Below, in pieces: positions 27,502 to 33,013 of a stretch of DNA of 33,013 nucleotides; the stretch's first letter is position 1; each line of letters opens with the position of its first letter. The stretch covers positions 1-33,013 of the forward strand of contig JAANBB010000437.1 in NCBI GenBank assembly GCA_014621425.1, in the 5' to 3' direction. The notes below the pieces were generated by a model that worked only from the letters and a program-made list of their open reading frames with translations, was not told the origin of the DNA and ran no database searches. Both the position numbers and the translations under genes were made by a program. The DNA is from Cylindrodendrum hubeiense (lineage: Eukaryota > Ascomycota > Sordariomycetes > Hypocreales > Nectriaceae).

Positions 27502-28587
27502 ATGGCACCGCCGCCCGAAATTGCGATCCCGTCGACGAGCGTCTCTGACGAAGGCTCCTCGAAGCCATACACCCTCTACAACATCACTCTACGACTTCCC
27601 CTCCGATCCTTCGTCGTCCAGAAGCGATACTCCGACTTTGCCGCCCTCAATAAGACCCTGGTCGAGCAAGTCGGCGCTGCCCCTCCAGAACCGCTGCCTG
27701 CCAAACATTGGCTGAAGTCGACGGTCAACTCGCTTGAGCTGACGAAGGACCGCCAGGGAGCACTGGAAAAATACCTTCGCGGGATCGCAGAGTCCCCTGA
27801 CCGCAGATGGCGCGACACGTCGGCCTGGAGGGCATTCCTGAACCTGCCCAGCTCTAGCACCACCAACTCAGCCATGTCAGCTGGTGGCAGGGTGACGAGT
27901 GCGGCAGCAGGAGCGGGAGACCCGGGAACCTGGTTGGATATCCACAGAGAGCTCAAACAGCATCTGCACGAAGCCAGACAGTGGTTGTCAAGACGGGATG
28001 CGGCCGTGGATAACGGGAACTCGACGGCAGCAGCGGAAGCAGGGGCAGCGGCCAAGAGGGTTCTTGTGAAGGGAGGGACGTTCATCGCGACCCTGGCAGA
28101 CGGGCTGCGGAGAATGCAGGAATCGAGCCGATTAGGCGAGGGAGAGCTGCGCCGCCGTCGGGATCTGGTGTCTCAAGCGCGCATAGAACGAGAGGGCCTA
28201 GACAAGCTCTCGAACAGCATGCCGAGTTCGACATCGGCTGCTGGGCGAGGAGGTGCTAGCCAGGGGCAGGCTTCCTCTTCTGACAAAGCCAGCCTCCTGA
28301 AAGGCGGACGGCCCAGTGGTCGAGTGCTGGGGGCTCCGCTGCCCGAGACGGACAAGACGCGGGAGCTGGACAATCAGGGCGTGCTGCTCCTGCAGAAGCA
28401 GGAGATGCATGCGCAGGACAGCCAAGTCGAGCAGCTTGCAGCCATCATCAGGCGGCAGAAGGAGATGGGCCTGCAGATTAACGAGGAGGTCGAGCGGCAG
28501 ACGGAGATGCTCGACATGATGGACGAGGACGCCACCCGACTGCAGGCTAAGGTGAAGGTGGCCAACAACCGCATCAGGAAGATGTGA
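27502..28587 (+). CDS. vam7: Vam7-type PX-domain Qc-SNARE
   Basis: An intronless ORF of 361 aa. Vam7 is the soluble vacuolar Qc-SNARE; its PX domain binds phosphatidylinositol 3-phosphate, bringing it to the vacuole for homotypic fusion with Vam3, Vti1 and Nyv1 and the HOPS complex. The PX domain occupies about 1-120, with the diagnostic KRYSDF at 41-46, a Pro-rich loop PPEPLPAKHW (61-70) and ALEKYLRGI (87-95). A Ser/Ala/Gly-rich middle follows. The SNARE motif fills about 298-361 (LLQKQEMHAQDSQVEQLAA, then QINEEVERQTEMLD), with the zero-layer glutamine at about Q333. The protein ends in NRIRKM without a membrane anchor, as expected of Vam7. Strikingly, a 47-codon hydrophobic frame follows the TGA stop. 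The start was chosen as the first ATG, with A at -3 and Pro-rich continuation. The family call is firm. Confidence 0.92.
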   Translation: MAPPPEIAIPSTSVSDEGSSKPYTLYNITLRLPLRSFVVQKRYSDFAALNKTLVEQVGAAPPEPLPAKHWLKSTVNSLELTKDRQGALEKYLRGIAESPDRRWRDTSAWRAFLNLPSSSTTNSAMSAGGRVTSAAAGAGDPGTWLDIHRELKQHLHEARQWLSRRDAAVDNGNSTAAAEAGAAAKRVLVKGGTFIATLADGLRRMQESSRLGEGELRRRRDLVSQARIEREGLDKLSNSMPSSTSAAGRGGASQGQASSSDKASLLKGGRPSGRVLGAPLPETDKTRELDNQGVLLLQKQEMHAQDSQVEQLAAIIRRQKEMGLQINEEVERQTEMLDMMDEDATRLQAKVKVANNRIRKM

Positions 28588-28731
28588 CTGGGGCTACTGG
28601 GCTTGTTGGTGAGAACGTTTCTGCTAGGGGTACATTTGGTGGTGTGGTGGCTGTGGATGGCGAAGACGGTCCTCGTCGGGCTCTCATGGGTTGCCGACTT
28701 GGTCTCACTGGTAGTTCAGCCCAGTTGGTAA
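28588..28731 (+). other. In-frame hydrophobic extension after the Vam7 stop
   Basis: The Vam7 frame continues open after TGA (followed by CTG) for 47 codons to TAA at 28729-28731. About 36 of 47 residues are hydrophobic or glycine (for example LLGVHLVVWWLWMAKTVLV), enough for a membrane helix. By hand count about 35 of 47 third positions are G or C, similar to coding DNA here. It directly follows the basic end of the SNARE motif (RIRKM), where tail-anchored SNAREs carry their anchor. It may be a readthrough extension, an ancestral anchor, or the chance product of a G/T-rich 3' UTR. Confidence 0.35.
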
Positions 28732-30208
28732 CGTTTAGTTGACTTGTTTAGGGCGCATGAGGCATCTGGGAAAGGGCATTGTGGATTGGTCTTGTTGAGG
28801 ATTGCTGTACTTTTGCGCGTGTTGAGGTTCATAGTTCAGCGTGGGACTCTTAGGAGTGGAAGTTTGGGGATAGGTAGCACTTGGTTCTTCTTACATGGGA
28901 GGTGTGAATGATACGATATATTGCTTGCTTGATATAAGGCAATTGGAGACGATGGTCCTGGCATCGTGATGGAAGTGTAGTGTTGTTGCAACTCCACTGA
29001 TTTCAACTTGACTCTACGCTTGATCTCAGGTTGCATTCATCCTATAAAGTTACTCTATGTGGGTATCTCGTCCGATGTTGCAGGGCAATGCAACATGAGG
29101 TGATATCTACCTCGTACACTACATATCAACAACGAACCCAGAGGCTCTAATTGCGCGACTCTCATTATTACAGAGTAAATATCAAGCATTGCGGTTATAT
29201 AAACAAACAAGGGACATCCCACTTGCACATGCCCTTAGTCCAAGGCGGGGAAGCCAAACCCAACCCATTAGGTCGGGATCGGGATCGGACACGCAAACAA
29301 GACGGTGTCGCCCTCGAAACGCGACCTCGCGCCGGACCGTCCCACGTGTTTTGATGGCAGCGAAGCAGACAACAAGGTGGCGGTGGTGTGGGCTGCGAGT
29401 TGCATTGGCGGCACCAAAAGTTCAGACGGAATAGTACAAAGCAAAATACAGGCGGGATACTTGGGCGGTACATCCCGCGCATCCTGCATCCCTGTCGCGT
29501 CCAGCCTTTTGGTCACAGAGCACCAACTCATCTCCTGCAACCGGAAATTCCGGGGTACTCGGGACTGTGCTCTCAATTGCCCTTATCCTCGCACGAAATG
29601 AGGCGGTTGGGACATGGGTGGATTTAATTGTGTCTGCCGACATGACGATCAACTTTGTTTCTCCGAGAGTGACCCTGGGAGGAGAGCGAGAGCGAGAGAA
29701 CCAGAGGCTCTTCACCAACACACGGTCAGTCTCCCACCCGCTCTTCCAGTCCCGGTCAGACTCGCGCTAACTTTGGCACTCCTAGCCAGTTGCCGCACGC
29801 TAGAGACCTGCACGCAGTCAGACAAGTCTTTACCGCGAGGGCGGAGCCAGGCTACGTCACTAGCCGACGTCTCGCCTCGCGTGAAGTGGGTTAGGCTGGG
29901 TTTGGTGCGAGTTTCGGTACAGGGTCGATCACACCCACTGGTTGCTAGGCAACGCCAATGGCAAATGACCTCCAATTTCCAATCACACCCTGACCGTGGG
30001 CAAGCCCCCTGGACGAGACAAAAAACTCGACGTTGGGCTTTTGCCATCTGGAGGGGATCGCCGCAATGGTGATGGCCGACCTGGCGATGTCCATTGGAGG
30101 CGGTTTTGCCACGCAGCAGAACCAGAGGCAAGGGTGGGAGGTTGAGGAAGCGGATGGCTGACGATCCTCGTTCGCGCTGTCAACAACGACGTAGCCCGTA
30201 GCCTCAGG

Positions 30209-30247
30209 CACCACGCACCACGCACTACGCATCACGCACCACGCATC
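30209..30247. repeat. 7-bp tandem repeat (CACCACG/CACTACG-type units)
   Basis: Units such as CACCACG, CACTACG and CATCACG follow one another about five times, ending in a CA-rich stretch to about 30257. The sequence is non-coding as far as I can see. Confidence 0.65.
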
Positions 30248-32162
30248 ACACACACCACCTCGCACCGCCGAGAGGCTGGCGGACACGCTGGCGCGTGCTT
30301 TGGTGGAGCTGCCGGGCGGTGTTCGTTGCGAAGATACTCCGTTGCCACCTCACCGCTCCTGGACGGCCGGCTACAAGTGGAAACTGCCGTGGCTATGCTG
30401 GGACATGGACGTACGTAGTAGTGCAGCTATTCTGTGAGCGTGGCCAGCACCTGTTGCGTTGGGCTGCCGAGTTCTGGTTCTGGCCCTGGGAGAAACCCAC
30501 TGTCGCATTGGAGGGATCAACGCAGGGGAATTGGGGTGTCATCCCGCATGGCCAGTCAAGTCAGCGCTGCAGTGTTGTGGCGCGGGTGGAGGTGAGGTGC
30601 AACTCTTTGCACATACTCTGCGCTGAGCTGGAGAGACCAATCAGATTACACCGTCAGATGGTGGTGAGTTTGACTTCGCAATGCCTTCGAGGCGTTATGC
30701 GATGTGGGAGTCATGTATCAATAACATACTTGACCAATGGGTTTTGAACAGTTCTTGCAAACATGCATGTCACACAACCGGGCTCAATCACGGTTGGGAG
30801 TTGCAATTGCTATGTTCTGCAACAGCCCAGTCACGAAGAAAGTCCGTATTCGTAGAAGCCGACGACTACGACAATTACTCCCAAGGCCAAGTTTAAAGCA
30901 ACCCGATCAACATGGGTCTAACAGAAAAGAATACGATAGCCGGACCAAGTAACCAACCGGTACCCGAGCGGGTGCAGGATGAAGCGGTGTCGAAGGTCCG
31001 TGTGGGGGGATTGGGTACTTGGAGAAACATGCATGGCACATAAGCGGCACTGGGGGAGATAGGCTCGGAAAAAGCATCGATGGTGACGAGGGAGTTCCTA
31101 TAGAGGGACGAGGACGCTGAAGAAAAGAAGTGGTGAGTGACGGAGGATTGTTGTCGGGCTCTATCACGAATTAGCAGCCACTGACAGCACCTCGGTCCCA
31201 ATCACGAAGAACGGACCAGCTATCACACGTCAACATATATCTGCATAATTAATACCAAAAAGCATGAATACCTTGTCGCTTTGACGAGGCTGACCATCAA
31301 TGTTTGAATAGAGAATAGCATGTGAAGCTCGTCACAGAGCATAGTTGCTGGGGTTGCCTACGCCACAACGCAATGACTCCCGGCCATGACTCCTCCTCCT
31401 CAAGTGACAGATGCATGACATGGCCACAAAACAGGGGACGCACGGAGACGAGGCAACGTGGTTCAGATAAGTCATGGATATTTGGTATGGGATCGACTGG
31501 CGGGGAAGAGAAGCAATGGAAGCATTGCTTCGTAGGGGACAAGTGGAGTGCCTTCGCCAGCGGAGGATCAGGCTCTCGGGAGGACAACGAAGCACCCGAG
31601 GCAAAGGAAGGTTCACGAGACGGGACGAGCTTACGAACGAGCTATGCAAAGACACAACCTACAAGCCAACGTTTCTTTTTCTGCTCAGGCCTACTTGTTT
31701 TCAGGGTCCTACCGTCGCATTGTGGAAAGGTGGGCGGGCAGCCGCGTGATTGGGGGCAAGGGGGCTGGGTATGTTGACGACGGGGAACCGGGGAGAAGAG
31801 GACAGCAGAGGAGTGGTGGGTGGAAGACGGTCCGCGACAGGCAGGGGAGTCCCAGCCAGCGGTTTGACTCGGAGGCCATCAACGGTCTCGCGGCAGAGGC
31901 GGGCGGAGGTCGAGGAGATGACGGGCGAGATGAGGGGTGGGAGACGAGATTGATTCCTGATGCCGTACAAGTTGCGGCATGGCCTGATGCGAGCTGGTTG
32001 AGTGGCCGTTTGCCCAGTTCCAGCCCCGAGGCAAGCCTCTTTTCTCGTTTCTTTGTGCTGCTTCTCGGCGGCCCCCAAAAGACCAGTATCTCGCATCACG
32101 GTCGAGGCGAGACGGATGCATGTCAGAGATAGACAGCCCTGGACGAAAGAGCCGTTGATCAA

Positions 32163-32183
32163 CCACCACCACCACCACCACCA
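32163..32183. repeat. CCA trinucleotide run, seven units
   Basis: Seven uninterrupted CCA units. This is a simple microsatellite in apparently non-coding DNA, likely to vary in length between strains. Confidence 0.75.
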
Positions 32184-33013
32184 ACAGCGTTGCAGCCAAT
32201 GTCAGTGCTGTGCGAGTCCGCAGCTCTGAGTTCTCACAATTTGTCCCTCAGACCAGGCCAGGCCAGCCAGACCGGCCGGCCAGCCCATCGTATCATGTCA
32301 CCCATCGCAAGCCCCATTCCGCAGCCCAGTCGCTCGTACATATTGTGTACGTACAATGGCAGGCGGCGAAGCGGCCAAAGCCACAACTCTGCCCTCCTCA
32401 GGTCGAGCCTGTTCCGGCGGCGGCATTGGACCCTAGCCCCCTGCGCTGGATCATCGCTGGCCTGATTGATAGGTGCAGGCCGCAAAGGGGGTTGTCGTTA
32501 GCGCCCACCCACGCAGAGGGCTCGCCCATCAACCCATCAACCGCTCCAGAGGAAAGAAGGTCACTCCCCAGCGGGGTGGAACCGACTCGCTGCACGAGGG
32601 GCGCTAGAGCTGGGTCGAGGCTCCACTAAACCTTAGGGGCCGCCCGTGCTGGGTACGGCGTGGGTGACCTGAGAACGCACCCCACCCCGTCCCCTCTGGG
32701 ATTACGAATTTCTTCGGTGGGCTCTGGTGCGAACTCTCTTTGGGCGTGGGTGCGTCCGAGGCCGGGTACCGTCCTGTGCTGCTCGCTCCGGCCGGGCATC
32801 GTCGCCAGCGGGAAGCCCATCCGTCTCTCAGCAAGAATCAAAGGATCCCAGAACCACAGAGACATGGCTGAGGTGGAGGCTGGCGGCGGCGAGCAGAGAC
32901 AGTGGGGCCGGGTCCGTGTGCTGCCGCTCGCTCGTCGCTGCAGAGGCTCCAGCGCGCAGCCCACTGAGTCGAGTTCTCAGGCGCCTGGAGGTACCTGCAG
33001 GGTACCCGCAAGC

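Larger units (their letters stand above)
28732..33013. other. Long stretch with no recognised gene
   Basis: About 4.3 kb without a gene I can support. The longest open frames (for example 31548-32132 +, 29614-30072 +, 31701-32162 -) overlap frames on the other strand, have Arg/Gly/Ser-rich low-complexity translations and match no family. Simple repeats are a 7-bp unit at 30209-30247 and seven CCA units at 32163-32183. The window ends in GC-rich DNA with GGTACC words. It may be regulatory DNA of a gene beyond the right edge or contain a non-coding RNA; neither can be shown from sequence alone. Confidence 0.45.

Noticed and set aside
31548..32132. 194-codon plus-strand frame
   Set aside because: Arg/Gly/Ser-rich, no domain, overlapped by an equally long minus-strand frame; length is plausible by chance in GC-rich DNA.

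Overview
The window looks like nuclear DNA of a filamentous ascomycete, most likely a sordariomycete. Protein genes carry short introns (about 51-110 bp) with GTRNGY donors, YAG acceptors and sometimes CTAAC branch-like sequence. Codon use is GC-rich and intergenic DNA is less GC-rich. The gene content is eukaryotic housekeeping: an F-box/WD40 ubiquitin-ligase subunit, an ADH6-type alcohol dehydrogenase, App1 phosphatidate phosphatase, a Drs1 DEAD-box helicase, an EB1/Mal3 microtubule plus-end protein and a Vam7 PX-SNARE. I see no bacterial, viral or biosynthetic-cluster content, no intact transposon, no CRISPR array and no convincing tRNA or rRNA gene.

Layout. 1-2.2 kb: no recognised gene. 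2.19-4.55 kb (-): F-box/WD40 protein, probably the Neurospora FWD-1 type, with a long pyrimidine-rich leader upstream. 5.7-8.4 kb: gene-poor. 8.42-8.93 kb (+): small four-helix membrane protein (DUF7704-like). 9.84-11.0 kb (+): ADH6-like dehydrogenase with a one-base frameshift near its 3' end. 12.41-13.46 kb (+): WD40 protein whose best start codon is split by an intron. 14.1-14.5 kb (+): weak small ORF. 14.83-16.05 kb (-): ricin-B-like lectin domain, Ser/Thr-rich stalk, one membrane helix and a tail with a coding minisatellite. 17.55-20.38 kb (-): App1. 20.98-23.40 kb (-): Drs1. 24.13-25.08 kb (+): EB1, divergent from Drs1 across a 722-bp shared promoter. 25.1-27.5 kb: gene-poor and AT-richer. 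27.50-28.59 kb (+): Vam7. 28.6-33.0 kb: no recognised gene.

The genes do not form one pathway. Several concern membrane identity and traffic (App1, Vam7), cytoskeleton (EB1, App1), ribosome assembly (Drs1) and regulated proteolysis (F-box protein), as expected of an ordinary chromosomal segment.

The most interesting signals are small. An in-frame hydrophobic 47-codon extension follows the Vam7 UGA stop exactly where a SNARE tail anchor would sit. The ADH6-like gene is broken by one missing base. An intron falls inside the initiator codon of the WD40 gene. The lectin-like membrane protein shows no N-terminal signal peptide. All splice sites and family assignments were read by eye.
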